A stretch of 19,452 nt of DNA, from the NCBI GenBank assembly GCA_003105305.1, contig PQAQ01000054.1, forward strand, positions 1 to 19,452, in the 5' to 3' direction. Under the pieces are notes generated by a model. The model was not told where the DNA came from, made no database searches, and saw only the letters and a list, made by a program, of their open reading frames with translations. This document shows positions 1 to 7,591 of the stretch, in pieces; positions within the stretch are counted from its first letter, which is position 1; each line of letters starts with the position of its first letter. The translations under genes and the position numbers were made by a program. Origin of the DNA: Candidatus Methylomirabilota bacterium. GTDB taxonomy: Bacteria; Methylomirabilota; Methylomirabilia; Methylomirabilales; Methylomirabilaceae.

Positions 1-10
1 GGAGGGTCGG

Positions 11-280
11 TTGGCCAAACGCGATGCGAGCGTCATCGTACTGTCGGTGATTCTCATATTGGGGGCATTGATCGGCACGGTGATCGGAGAGGTCATCGCC
101 GTCATGGCGCCGGGGGGAATAGTGGAAAAGATCTTCAGTAAGGGGATCAACCCTGGCCTCTCCCCGCCTGTAACACTCGATCTGAAGGTGCTCAGCATCT
201 CCTTTGGCTTCCATGTCAAGGTCAACCTCTCAAGTCTGCTCGGCATCGGTCTGGCGCTGTTCCTCTATCGGAAGTTATGA
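11..280 (+). CDS. DUF4321 family small membrane protein
   Basis: The predicted product has 89 residues. It starts at a TTG preceded by GGAGGG at 1-6, a strong ribosome binding site 4 bases upstream. An N-terminal hydrophobic helix (about residues 7-33, with a GALIGTVIGE turn) and a C-terminal helix (about 68-88) flank a short polar loop, so it is probably an inner-membrane protein with two passes. Size, the glycine-rich first helix and its position directly before maf match DUF4321, a family of unknown function often found beside maf. The stop codon overlaps the maf start (ATGA), so the two are translationally coupled. The gene may be part of an operon that starts left of the window. No catalytic residues are apparent and I assign no function. 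Confidence 0.8.
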   Translation: MAKRDASVIVLSVILILGALIGTVIGEVIAVMAPGGIVEKIFSKGINPGLSPPVTLDLKVLSISFGFHVKVNLSSLLGIGLALFLYRKL

Positions 281-873
281 TTATTCTGGCTTCTGCTTCT
301 CCCAGACGGGAGGCGCTTCTGCGGGCGCTATGGGTTGAATACCGAACGATTCCAAGCCTCGTCGATGAGGAGGGGCTGTTCGATGGGACAACGGTCGGCT
401 GCGCCGAGGCCCTGGCTCTTCGTAAGGCGACCGAGGTGGCGAGCCGCGCGGAGGAGGGGTTGATCCTGGGCGCGGATACGATTGTCGAGTGCGGCGGTTG
501 CCGGCTGGGTAAACCAAGAGATCGCGATGAGGCTCGTCGGTTTCTGCGGCAGTTAAGCGATCGATGGCATCTGGTCGTCACGGGACTTGCCATTGTTCAG
601 GCCGGCGCTGCGAGAACGGAGGTCGGACACGAGGTGACCGAGGTGCGGATGCGGGCCTTGACGGCTGCGGAGATCGACGCCTATGTGCAGACGGATGAGC
701 CGCTTGACAAGGCCGGAGGGTACGCGATCCAGGGGGCGGCTGGGGCTTTTGTCGAAGGGATTAAGGGGAGCTTTACCAACGTCGTCGGGCTCCCACTCGG
801 CCGGCTGCGTACCCTGCTCTTGCGGTTTGGCATCGATCCGCTCGAAAGACAGGGTGTAGGGGCTAGGGTTTAG
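277..873 (+). CDS. maf: Maf family nucleotide pyrophosphatase
   Basis: The product has 198 residues, a normal length for Maf. The family hydrolyses non-canonical or canonical nucleoside triphosphates to the monophosphate and pyrophosphate in the cytoplasm, either as house-cleaning or linked to cell division. Visible family motifs are SASPRR at residues 6-11 (substrate/phosphate loop), GADTIV at 65-70 with the catalytic-region Asp, GKPRD at 78-82, and the C-terminal block GGYAIQGAAGAFVEGIKGS starting near 147. The ATG start overlaps the stop of the DUF4321 gene by four bases. The last seven residues (QGVGARV) are encoded by a heptamer repeat array that contains the stop codon, so the native C-terminus has probably been replaced or trimmed by that repeat. 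Substrate preference (dTTP/UTP type or m7GTP type) cannot be told from what I see. Confidence 0.93.
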   Translation: MIILASASPRREALLRALWVEYRTIPSLVDEEGLFDGTTVGCAEALALRKATEVASRAEEGLILGADTIVECGGCRLGKPRDRDEARRFLRQLSDRWHLVVTGLAIVQAGAARTEVGHEVTEVRMRALTAAEIDAYVQTDEPLDKAGGYAIQGAAGAFVEGIKGSFTNVVGLPLGRLRTLLLRFGIDPLERQGVGARV

Positions 874-916
874 GGTATAGGGTCTAAAGAAAAACATAAT
901 TCTACACCCCATACCC
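852..916. repeat. Telomere-like heptamer array with inverted copy
   Basis: Five head-to-tail heptamers of the form GGGNNTA occupy 852-886 (GGGTGTA, GGGGCTA, GGGTTTA, GGGTATA, GGGTCTA). After a 16-base A-rich spacer come two units in the opposite orientation, TACACCC at 903-909 and CATACCC at 910-916. The inverted part pairs with units four and five at 12 of 14 positions, so the transcript could form a hairpin. The array contains the maf stop codon (871-873) and lies just upstream of ubiX. It could act as a transcription boundary, but no T-run follows it, so a standard intrinsic terminator is not supported. Confidence 0.75.
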
Positions 917-953
917 TCCACAAAGCTGATTGCCGGTTGGTGATTGCTACACC

Positions 954-1544
954 ATGAAACAGATAGCAACGAGACAGGAGTACATCCTCGGGATTACCGG
1001 AGCCAGCGGGGTCATCCTCGGCGTTCGCATGCTTGAGGCGCTTCAGGCGCTAAGCCTGCCCGTTCATCTGATCGTATCCGAAGGGGCGAAGACGACGCTT
1101 CAGAGCGAGACCGAGCGATCGCTGGAGGATCTCAAGCGTCTCGCCACATTTTTTTACGACGATGGCGATCTCGGCGCGTCGATATCGAGCGGCTCCTATG
1201 TGTCGCCACACGTGCGCGCCATGATTGTCGCGCCCTGTTCGATGAAAAGTCTGGCGGCCATTGCCACCGGTTACGCTGAGACGTTGATCGCCCGAGCGGC
1301 TGATGTTGTCCTGAAGGAGGGAAAACGGCTTGCGCTGGTGGTACGGGAGAGCCCCCTGACCGCTGTCCATCTCGAACAGATGTTGACATTGGCGAGGTCG
1401 GGCGTCAGAATCGTCCCGCCGGCGCCCCCGTTCTATCAAGGGGCGACAACGATCGAGGATCTGGTCGATCAGATCGTCGGACGGGTCCTGGATCAGGTGG
1501 GCATCCATGTTGACTTACAGAATCGGTGGCGCGGCGCGCGTTAG
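954..1544 (+). CDS. ubiX: UbiX-type flavin prenyltransferase
   Basis: The product has 196 residues from the ATG at 954. A TTG at 930 in the same frame would add eight unconserved residues and has no better ribosome binding site, so I use the ATG. UbiX joins dimethylallyl phosphate to FMN to make the prenylated flavin cofactor of UbiD-type decarboxylases, as in ubiquinone synthesis or aromatic-acid metabolism. Evidence: the Rossmann-like FMN loop GITGASG at 13-19, the block PCSMKSLAAIATG at 94-106, the RESPLT motif at 131-136, and PAPPFY near 156-161, all placed as in the family. No ubiD is visible in the window, so its partner lies elsewhere. It follows maf by 80 bases that hold the heptamer array, so it may be transcribed separately. 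Confidence 0.93.
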   Translation: MKQIATRQEYILGITGASGVILGVRMLEALQALSLPVHLIVSEGAKTTLQSETERSLEDLKRLATFFYDDGDLGASISSGSYVSPHVRAMIVAPCSMKSLAAIATGYAETLIARAADVVLKEGKRLALVVRESPLTAVHLEQMLTLARSGVRIVPPAPPFYQGATTIEDLVDQIVGRVLDQVGIHVDLQNRWRGAR

Positions 1545-1552
1545 CGATTCTG
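1518..1552. repeat. Inverted repeat spanning the ubiX stop codon
   Basis: A perfect 8-base inverted repeat, CAGAATCG at 1518-1525 and CGATTCTG at 1545-1552, brackets the last codons and the stop of ubiX, with a GC-rich 19-base loop. It could fold in the mRNA and mark the 3' end, but there is no following T-run, so I do not call it an intrinsic terminator. Confidence 0.4.
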
Positions 1553-1717
1553 GCGTCGTTGATGACTACCCGGGTCCGATTCGTTATCCGCTTCCGTCCG
1601 CTCACGTTCCATGCTATACAGTAAACGGGCGCAGGTTTGCCGGAGGGGTATATTGGAGAGAGCGAGACGATTGAGGGGCAGGGAGCGCGCGGTGGTTCTC
1701 CTGAAAGGGAGTCACAT

Positions 1718-2404
1718 ATGATCGGACAGGGGATCTTTCAGATTGTGGCTCAAGGCGGGATCACTATGGTGGTCCTCGCCGTCTTTTCTGTTTTTTCGCT
1801 TGCGGTAATCGGCGAGCGATTCTATACCTTTTATAAGGCCCGGCAAGCCACAGAGCAGGTGGCGGAGAAGGGGCTGCAGTATGTGGCCGACGGAAAATTC
1901 GCTGAGGCGCTCCGTCTGTGTCAGCAGAACGACGGAAGCCCGATTGCCAAGGTTCTGAAGGCCGGCCTCCTGGCCGTGATTGATCGCGACGATCCGGTGA
2001 TCGTCGGAACGCAGTTTTCGCGCCGGCTGGAATCGTGCAAAGGGGCGATGCAGCGGGCCATCTCCGCGGAGATCGCGCGTCTGGAGCGGTATCTTGGGTC
2101 GCTCGCGACCCTCGGGAATGTGAGCCCGTTTGTCGGTCTCTTCGGGACGGTTCTGGGGATCATTCGGGCCTTCGAGTCAATTGCCAAGTCGGGATCCGGC
2201 GGGATCGGCACGGTATCGGCCGGGATTGCTGAAGCGCTCGTGGCCACGGCTGCCGGCCTGTTCGTGGCGATTCCGGCGGTGATCGCGTACAACTATTTCG
2301 TTGGCAGAGTGAAACTGTTTACGGCAGCGATGGACAGTGCGGCCTCTGAATTGGTAGACAGGCTGCTGGATCGGGCTGCCCATCATGGAAGCGAAAGAGG
2401 GTAG
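1718..2404 (+). CDS. exbB: MotA/TolQ/ExbB proton-channel family protein
   Basis: The product has 228 residues from the ATG at 1718, which has a GAAAGGGAG ribosome binding site at 1703-1711. A longer frame back to 1637 has no such site and would add a polar, unconserved stretch. The protein has one membrane helix near residues 14-34, a cytoplasmic loop, and two helices near 125-150 and 168-190. The segment SPFVGLFGTVLGIIRAF is the family hallmark. With ExbD it would form an inner-membrane proton channel that turns proton motive force into movement of a partner such as TonB or TolA. ExbB and TolQ cannot be separated on sequence alone. The exbD-like gene begins two bases after its stop. No tonB, tolA, tolB or pal follows, which is unusual; the next genes concern phosphate. 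Confidence 0.85.
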   Translation: MIGQGIFQIVAQGGITMVVLAVFSVFSLAVIGERFYTFYKARQATEQVAEKGLQYVADGKFAEALRLCQQNDGSPIAKVLKAGLLAVIDRDDPVIVGTQFSRRLESCKGAMQRAISAEIARLERYLGSLATLGNVSPFVGLFGTVLGIIRAFESIAKSGSGGIGTVSAGIAEALVATAAGLFVAIPAVIAYNYFVGRVKLFTAAMDSAASELVDRLLDRAAHHGSERG

Positions 2405-2406
2405 AT

Positions 2407-2820
2407 ATGCAGGCGAACAACGGCGGGAAAGACCGGCGAATGCTCTCCGAGATCAATGTGACCCCATTAGTGGACGTAACACTTGTCCTGTTGATTATCT
2501 TTATGGTGACAACCCCAATGCTCCAGCGAGGGACCGATGTCCAGCTTCCGACGGCGCAGGCATCGCAAGTCAAAGAGGAACAGCGCATCACGTTGACGGT
2601 AACAAAGGACAGCCGAATTTTTATCAATAATGATGAGGTGCCTCGGCGGGAGCTTGAGGCCCGTCTCACGGCGATGGCCGGCCCCGGGAAGGAGCGGGTC
2701 CTCTACCTCCGTGGTGACGCCAGGGTTCCGTACGGTTTCGTCATTGACGTGATGGATGCAATCAAGTCGTCGGGGATCGAGACGGTCGGGATGATCACCG
2801 ATCGATCGGGATCTCGATAG
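2407..2820 (+). CDS. exbD: ExbD/TolR family biopolymer transport protein
   Basis: The product has 137 residues, a normal ExbD/TolR length. A short cytoplasmic N-terminus carries the EINVTPLVDVTLVLLIIF block, in which Asp23 inside the single membrane helix is the proton-carrying residue of the family. The periplasmic part (about 45-137) carries the usual VTLTVTKDSRIFIN strand and the RVLYLRGDARVPYGFVIDVM region. It works with the ExbB-like protein encoded two bases upstream, and the two are certainly co-transcribed. TolR and ExbD are not separable here. The DUF47 gene follows after 28 bases, so the proton channel and the phosphate genes may share a transcript. Confidence 0.9.
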   Translation: MQANNGGKDRRMLSEINVTPLVDVTLVLLIIFMVTTPMLQRGTDVQLPTAQASQVKEEQRITLTVTKDSRIFINNDEVPRRELEARLTAMAGPGKERVLYLRGDARVPYGFVIDVMDAIKSSGIETVGMITDRSGSR

Positions 2821-2848
2821 CGTACCGTTTCCTCGAGAGTTGTCCGGC

Positions 2849-3466
2849 ATGTTCCGACTGATCCCGCGGGAAGAGAAGTTCTTCGAGTACTTTGAGAACG
2901 CGGCCAATAACATATTGGAAGGCGCGCGAGTGCTCGTTCAGATGACGCAGGAGGGAAGCGAGAACTTCCAGGAACGATGGAAGCAGCTCGAGGATCTAGA
3001 GCATGTAGGCGATAAGATTACTCACCAGATCATTCGAAAGCTGAACCGGACGTTCATTACACCAATCGATCGTGAAGATATCCATAGTCTGGCTGTGGCG
3101 CTGGATGACGTGATGGATCTGATCGAGGCCTCAGCAGCGCGCATGAGTCTCTATAAGATCAAACAGCCCACAGAGGAGGCTAAGAAGCTGGCCGAGGTGA
3201 TCCTGAAATCGGCGGAGGAGATTGTCAAGGCGGTGTCGAATCTCGAGCGGATGGACAATGTCATGGAGCATTGCATTGAAATCAATCGGCTGGAGAATAT
3301 GGCTGATGAGATCAGCCGGGAGGCAATTGCCGACCTCTTTGATAAGGGGCACGATCCGATGGATGTGATCAAGTGGAAGGAGATCTATGAGACGATGGAG
3401 ATGACCACTGACGGGTGCGAAGATGTAGCCAACATCGTCGAATCAGTGGCATTGAAGAGTACCTGA
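2849..3466 (+). CDS. DUF47 (PhoU-like) Pit accessory protein
   Basis: The product has 205 residues from the ATG at 2849, with GAGAG at 2835-2839 as a plausible ribosome binding site. A TTG at 2840 in frame has no spacing to that site. It is an all-helical PhoU-like protein: it has the DUF47 signature of acidic, metal-binding type motifs such as LEHVGDKITHQI (about 50-61) and TDGCEDVANIVESVAL at the C-terminus, and the central DRED...ALDDVMDLIEA segment. DUF47 proteins are usually encoded beside PiT permeases and are thought to control or assist them. Here the PiT gene follows after 59 bases. Its whole length is paralogous to the C-terminal half of the PhoU protein encoded at 11777-13135. Confidence 0.9.
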   Translation: MFRLIPREEKFFEYFENAANNILEGARVLVQMTQEGSENFQERWKQLEDLEHVGDKITHQIIRKLNRTFITPIDREDIHSLAVALDDVMDLIEASAARMSLYKIKQPTEEAKKLAEVILKSAEEIVKAVSNLERMDNVMEHCIEINRLENMADEISREAIADLFDKGHDPMDVIKWKEIYETMEMTTDGCEDVANIVESVALKST

Positions 3467-3525
3467 GCCCGTGATCCCACCCGTCGCGCACCTGCCAACC
3501 TTTCTCGCCCTATAACAGTCCGCTC

Positions 3526-4521
3526 ATGCTGGGACTCGTCGTTCTGGGAATCGTGATCGCACTAATCTTCGACTTTATCAACGGCTTTCACGATGCTGCC
3601 AACTCGATTGCGACCGTGGTGTCCACCCGTGTGCTCTCACCGATGCAGGCCGTGATCTGGGCCGCGATCTTCAACTTTGTTGCCGCATTCGGCTTCGGAG
3701 TCAGCGTGGCGACGACTATCGGAAAGGGAGTCGTCAGACCCGATGCGATCAATGAATATGTCATTATGGCCGGCCTTATCGGGGCCATCGCATGGGACCT
3801 CATCACCTGGCACTATGGCATTCCAAGCAGTTCGTCCCACGCGCTGATTGGAGGTCTGGCCGGGGCTGCAATCGTTAATGCCGGCGTCTCGGCCCTGATC
3901 CCGGCCGGCATCTACAAGATCCTCGTATTTATCGTCCTCTCCCCGCTGCTTGGTCTGATCCTGGGATTCGGGATCATGGTGATCGTGATCCGGGTCTTCT
4001 GGCGGATGCGTCCCAGCCGGGTGGATCGTTGGTTCAGGCGACTACAGCTTGTCTCGGCGGCGTTATACAGTCTGGGACACGGCACCAATGACGCCCAGAA
4101 GACGATGGGCATCATTGCCGGTCTCCTGTTCACCGCGGGGTATCTGGGCAGTGAATTCTACGTCCCCATGTGGGTCATTTTATTGGCTCATGCGGCGATC
4201 GGCCTGGGGACACTGGCTGGAGGTTGGCGCATCGTGAAAACGATGGGGATGCGACTGACAAAGCTGCGACCCGTCGGCGGTTTCTGCGCTGAGACGGCGG
4301 GGGCTGCAACACTGATCGGTACCGCTATTGCAGGCATTCCGGTCAGTACGACTCACACTATTACGGGGGCCATTTCCGGTGTAGGCGCAACGCAACGCAT
4401 CTCAGCGGTGCGCTGGGGAGTCGCCAGGCAGATCGTCTGGGCCTGGATCCTGACCATTCCTCTCTCCGCCGCCATCGCCGCCGCCGCATTTGCTCTCATC
4501 AAGCTGTATCTGTCCTTCTAG
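3526..4521 (+). CDS. pit: PiT family inorganic phosphate permease
   Basis: The product has 331 residues, in the short size class of PiT permeases. It is a multi-pass inner-membrane protein that imports phosphate, typically as a metal-phosphate complex with protons. The internally duplicated PiT signatures are clear: DFINGFHDAANSIATVVSTR at 16-35 and its second copy SLGHGTNDAQKTMGIIAG at 182-199, plus GIPSSSSHALIGG at 98-110 and GIPVSTTHTITGAISGVG at 270-287. The ATG at 3526 has no evident ribosome binding site, which suggests coupling to the upstream DUF47 gene or weak expression. The coding end overlaps the end of the convergent efflux gene czcA by 23 bases. PitA-type permeases elsewhere also bring in divalent metals, which is relevant to the neighbouring metal pump. 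Confidence 0.94.
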   Translation: MLGLVVLGIVIALIFDFINGFHDAANSIATVVSTRVLSPMQAVIWAAIFNFVAAFGFGVSVATTIGKGVVRPDAINEYVIMAGLIGAIAWDLITWHYGIPSSSSHALIGGLAGAAIVNAGVSALIPAGIYKILVFIVLSPLLGLILGFGIMVIVIRVFWRMRPSRVDRWFRRLQLVSAALYSLGHGTNDAQKTMGIIAGLLFTAGYLGSEFYVPMWVILLAHAAIGLGTLAGGWRIVKTMGMRLTKLRPVGGFCAETAGAATLIGTAIAGIPVSTTHTITGAISGVGATQRISAVRWGVARQIVWAWILTIPLSAAIAAAAFALIKLYLSF

Positions 4522-7500
4522 GCCGGCCGTGCCGCTCACGGCGTTCCTGCCACCGGGCCAGCAGGGTATAGATAGCCGGCAACACCAGCAGCGTGAGCGC
4601 CGTTGACGAGATCAGGCCGCCAATGACCACGCGCGCCAGCGGGCGCTGGATCTCGGCGCCGATCCCGTGCGACAGCGCCGCCGGAAGAAATCCGATGATT
4701 GCCACAATTGCAGACACGATGATCGGCCTGAATCGAATCTCGCATCCTCGGAGGACGGCATCACGGAGCGGCAGACCCTCCTCAAACGCTTGATGGATCG
4801 ACGAGACCAGGACGACACCATTCAGTACGCTTACTCCAAAGACGGCGATGTACCCGACTGCCGCCGATATGTTGAAGTGTGTATGCCAGAGATAGAGGGC
4901 GAGCGTCCCGCCGATGAGCGCAAACGGCAGATTCGACATAATCAACAGAGCGTGCCCGATCGACTGGAATGCGCCGAAGAGCAGGATGAAGATGATAAAG
5001 ATCACCAGCGGTACGATAATGTACAGGCGTGCGAGCGCACGCTGCTGATCCTCAAAGCGTCCGCTCCAGGTCATGCTGTAGCCGGGAGATAATTGTACAG
5101 CCGCGTCCACCTTCCGCATGGCTTCGGCCACAAGGCTTCCCATGTCCCGGTCACGGACTGACCACTTGATCGCCACCCGCCGCAGGTTTCCTTCGCGCAG
5201 GATCTGGGCCAACCCCTCCGTCTTGACGATCTGGGCAAGTTGCACGACCGGCACGCGCTCTCCATTCGGCGCGCTGATCGTCAGGCTCTGGATATTTGCA
5301 AGCGGATCGCTGCCCGGCGACAGCCGCACCGCCAGATCGAAGCGCCGTTCCCCCTCGAACACCTCTGTGGTCGTTCGGCCCTTAGTCGCTGCCTCGATGG
5401 CGTCCTGCACGTCCTGGATATTAATACCGTAACGGGCCGTCGCGCCCCGGTCCACCACGATCTGCAGTTGCGGCTGGCCCACGAGGTGATCGTAATCTAG
5501 ATCTGCTACCCCGCGAATGCCGCCGAGCACGCCAACAATCTCTTTCGCCTTGGCCTCGAGCACAAACAGATCAGGGCCGTACAGCTTGACGGCCAACTCT
5601 CCTTTGACGCCTGCGAGCGCCTCGTCGACGTTGTCTTTGATCGGCTGCGAGAAGTTCGTGGTGATGCCTGGAATGTTCGCCAACGCATAACTCATTGCTT
5701 CGACGAGCGTCTCCTTATTCTTAACCGTCCACTCCTCCAGGGGCTTGAGTGCGATATAGAATTCCGCATTGTCCGGACCGTTCGGATCGGTCCCATCATC
5801 AGGCGCACCCAGTTGGGACACCACTGTGCGGACCTCAGGAAATTTTAATAATCGCTCACGAATCTCGTGGACGTACGGGCGAGCGCTTTCGAGCGAGATT
5901 CCGACAGGAAACTTGACGCGCAGCCAGATGTCGCCCTCGTCCAGTTCCGGCAGAAACTCTTTGCCGAGCGCCATAAAGGTCAGCAACGCCAGCACGAGCA
6001 GACCGGCTGCGCTGAACAGCGGGACGAGCGGCCGGTGTACGCACCAGCGAAGCGCCGCTAGGTATGGGCGTCTGAGTAGACGAAGAATCGGGCTCTCGCG
6101 TTCTATCAGCCGTTTGCGGAATAAGAAACTGGAGAGGAGCGGGATCAGCGTGAGCGTCAAGATCAATGAACCGATTACCGCGAGCGAAATAGTCACCGCC
6201 ATCGGCCGGAACAGTTTGCCTTCGATGCGCTGAAATGTCAGGATCGGCACATAGACGGTCATAATGATCAAGACGGCGAATGTGAGCGGCCGCGCGACCT
6301 CCATAGCGGCGTGTTGCACGTTATGGGTGACTCTGTGTTCGTCTGGCGTATGCTCGCTCAGATGGCGGAGGATGTTTTCTGCCATGATGACGGCGCCATC
6401 GACAATGATTCCGAAATCGATCGCGCCGAGCGACAGCAGATTGGCGGGAATGCCCCGCAGATCCATGAAGATAAAGGCGAACAGGAGCGAAAGTGGGATC
6501 GTCACCGCTACGATAAGCGCGGCGCGTAGGTTGTAGAGAAAGAGTGAGAGCAGAAGAACAACGAGCGCCGCGCCCTCGATAAGATTCCGCATTACGGTAG
6601 CCACGGTCGTTGTGACCAGACGGTCGCGACTGTAGTAAGGACGCATCTCGACGCCGGGCGGCAGAAGTTTCCGGATCTCCTCGATCTTCTTTCGCGCGCC
6701 CTCGATCACCTGTCCGGGATTTTCGCCCTTTCGCATGAGGACGATGCCTTGTACGAGATCATCTTCGTGATCGCGCCCCAGCACGCCGAAGCGGATAGCG
6801 TGGCCGATACCGACCTGCCCGATGTCGCGGATCCGGACCGGCGTCCCCCGTTGGGCCGTGACGACGATGTTCTCGATGTCGTGGGTAGACTGGATGAGGC
6901 CGATGCCGCGCACCATCAGCGCGTATTCTCCCTGTGGGATGTAGCTGCCGCCGGCGTTTGCGTTGTTGGCCGAGACGGCGTCGAAGACCTGCTTCAGTGT
7001 CAGGTTGTAGGCTCGGAGTCGCTGCGGATCGACTGTGATCTGGTACTGTTTGATCCCGCCGCCCCACGAGACCACATCTACTACGCCCGGGACCTTTCGG
7101 AACTCCCGTTCGAGCACCCAATCCTGGAGCGCCTTCAATTCGACCAGCGGCATCGTCTTCGACTCGAGCGTATAGCGATAGACCTCGCCGATGACGCTTG
7201 ATAGCGGTCCGAGACCGGGTCTCGCGTCCGACGGGATCTCCGCCTGCGTGAGACGTTCCTGGACCTGCTGGCGGGCCCAGTATTTATCGGTACCATCAGA
7301 GAAGAGGACCCGGATGCTCGAAAGTCCGAAGATCGACGTTGACCGCAGAAACGTCACGTTGGCGATGCCGTTCAACTCCTTTTCAAGAGGGATGGTAATC
7401 GAACGTTCGACCTCCTCGGCCGCACGGCCAGACCAGATGGTGATGACGTCGACCTGGACATCCGCAACGTCCGGGTAGGCCTCGATCGGTAGGCGGTAGA

Positions 7501-7591
7501 ACGACACAATTCCGCCGACTGTCAGCAAGAGCGCGAGCGCCAGCGTGATAAAGCGTTGATGGAGCGCAAAGGTAATCAGGCGCTGAATCAT
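4499..7591 (-). CDS. czcA: HME-type RND heavy-metal efflux pump (CzcA-like)
   Basis: The product has 1030 residues, full length for an RND pump. It is the inner-membrane, proton-driven part of a tripartite complex that expels metal ions. It shows the two-fold RND layout: helix 1 near residues 12-32, a large periplasmic domain, helices 2-6 near 335-480, then a repeat of the pattern. In helix 4 the motif DFGIIVDGAVIMAEN (392-406) carries Asp392, Asp398 and Glu405, the proton-relay pattern of the divalent-metal (Co/Zn/Cd/Ni) HME groups rather than the Cu/Ag CusA group. The start overlaps the stop of czcB by four bases. The stop lies inside the coding end of the convergent pit gene. The exact metal is inferred only from that motif. 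Confidence 0.9.
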   Translation of the reverse strand: MIQRLITFALHQRFITLALALLLTVGGIVSFYRLPIEAYPDVADVQVDVITIWSGRAAEEVERSITIPLEKELNGIANVTFLRSTSIFGLSSIRVLFSDGTDKYWARQQVQERLTQAEIPSDARPGLGPLSSVIGEVYRYTLESKTMPLVELKALQDWVLEREFRKVPGVVDVVSWGGGIKQYQITVDPQRLRAYNLTLKQVFDAVSANNANAGGSYIPQGEYALMVRGIGLIQSTHDIENIVVTAQRGTPVRIRDIGQVGIGHAIRFGVLGRDHEDDLVQGIVLMRKGENPGQVIEGARKKIEEIRKLLPPGVEMRPYYSRDRLVTTTVATVMRNLIEGAALVVLLLSLFLYNLRAALIVAVTIPLSLLFAFIFMDLRGIPANLLSLGAIDFGIIVDGAVIMAENILRHLSEHTPDEHRVTHNVQHAAMEVARPLTFAVLIIMTVYVPILTFQRIEGKLFRPMAVTISLAVIGSLILTLTLIPLLSSFLFRKRLIERESPILRLLRRPYLAALRWCVHRPLVPLFSAAGLLVLALLTFMALGKEFLPELDEGDIWLRVKFPVGISLESARPYVHEIRERLLKFPEVRTVVSQLGAPDDGTDPNGPDNAEFYIALKPLEEWTVKNKETLVEAMSYALANIPGITTNFSQPIKDNVDEALAGVKGELAVKLYGPDLFVLEAKAKEIVGVLGGIRGVADLDYDHLVGQPQLQIVVDRGATARYGINIQDVQDAIEAATKGRTTTEVFEGERRFDLAVRLSPGSDPLANIQSLTISAPNGERVPVVQLAQIVKTEGLAQILREGNLRRVAIKWSVRDRDMGSLVAEAMRKVDAAVQLSPGYSMTWSGRFEDQQRALARLYIIVPLVIFIIFILLFGAFQSIGHALLIMSNLPFALIGGTLALYLWHTHFNISAAVGYIAVFGVSVLNGVVLVSSIHQAFEEGLPLRDAVLRGCEIRFRPIIVSAIVAIIGFLPAALSHGIGAEIQRPLARVVIGGLISSTALTLLVLPAIYTLLARWQERRERHGRPRRTDTA

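Noticed and set aside
852..916. Heptamer array as a CRISPR remnant
   Set aside because: Units are only seven bases with no spacers of constant length, so the architecture is that of a simple tandem repeat.
1615..1654. Possible promoter for exbB (TATACA at 1615 or TATATT at 1649)
   Set aside because: The -10-like boxes are fair, but no acceptable -35 box lies 16-18 bases upstream of either, so I do not list a promoter.
4499..7591. CusA (copper/silver) assignment for the RND pump
   Set aside because: The helix-4 motif has the DFGxxxDGA pattern of divalent-metal pumps, and no CusF-like or copper-binding Met-rich segment was seen.
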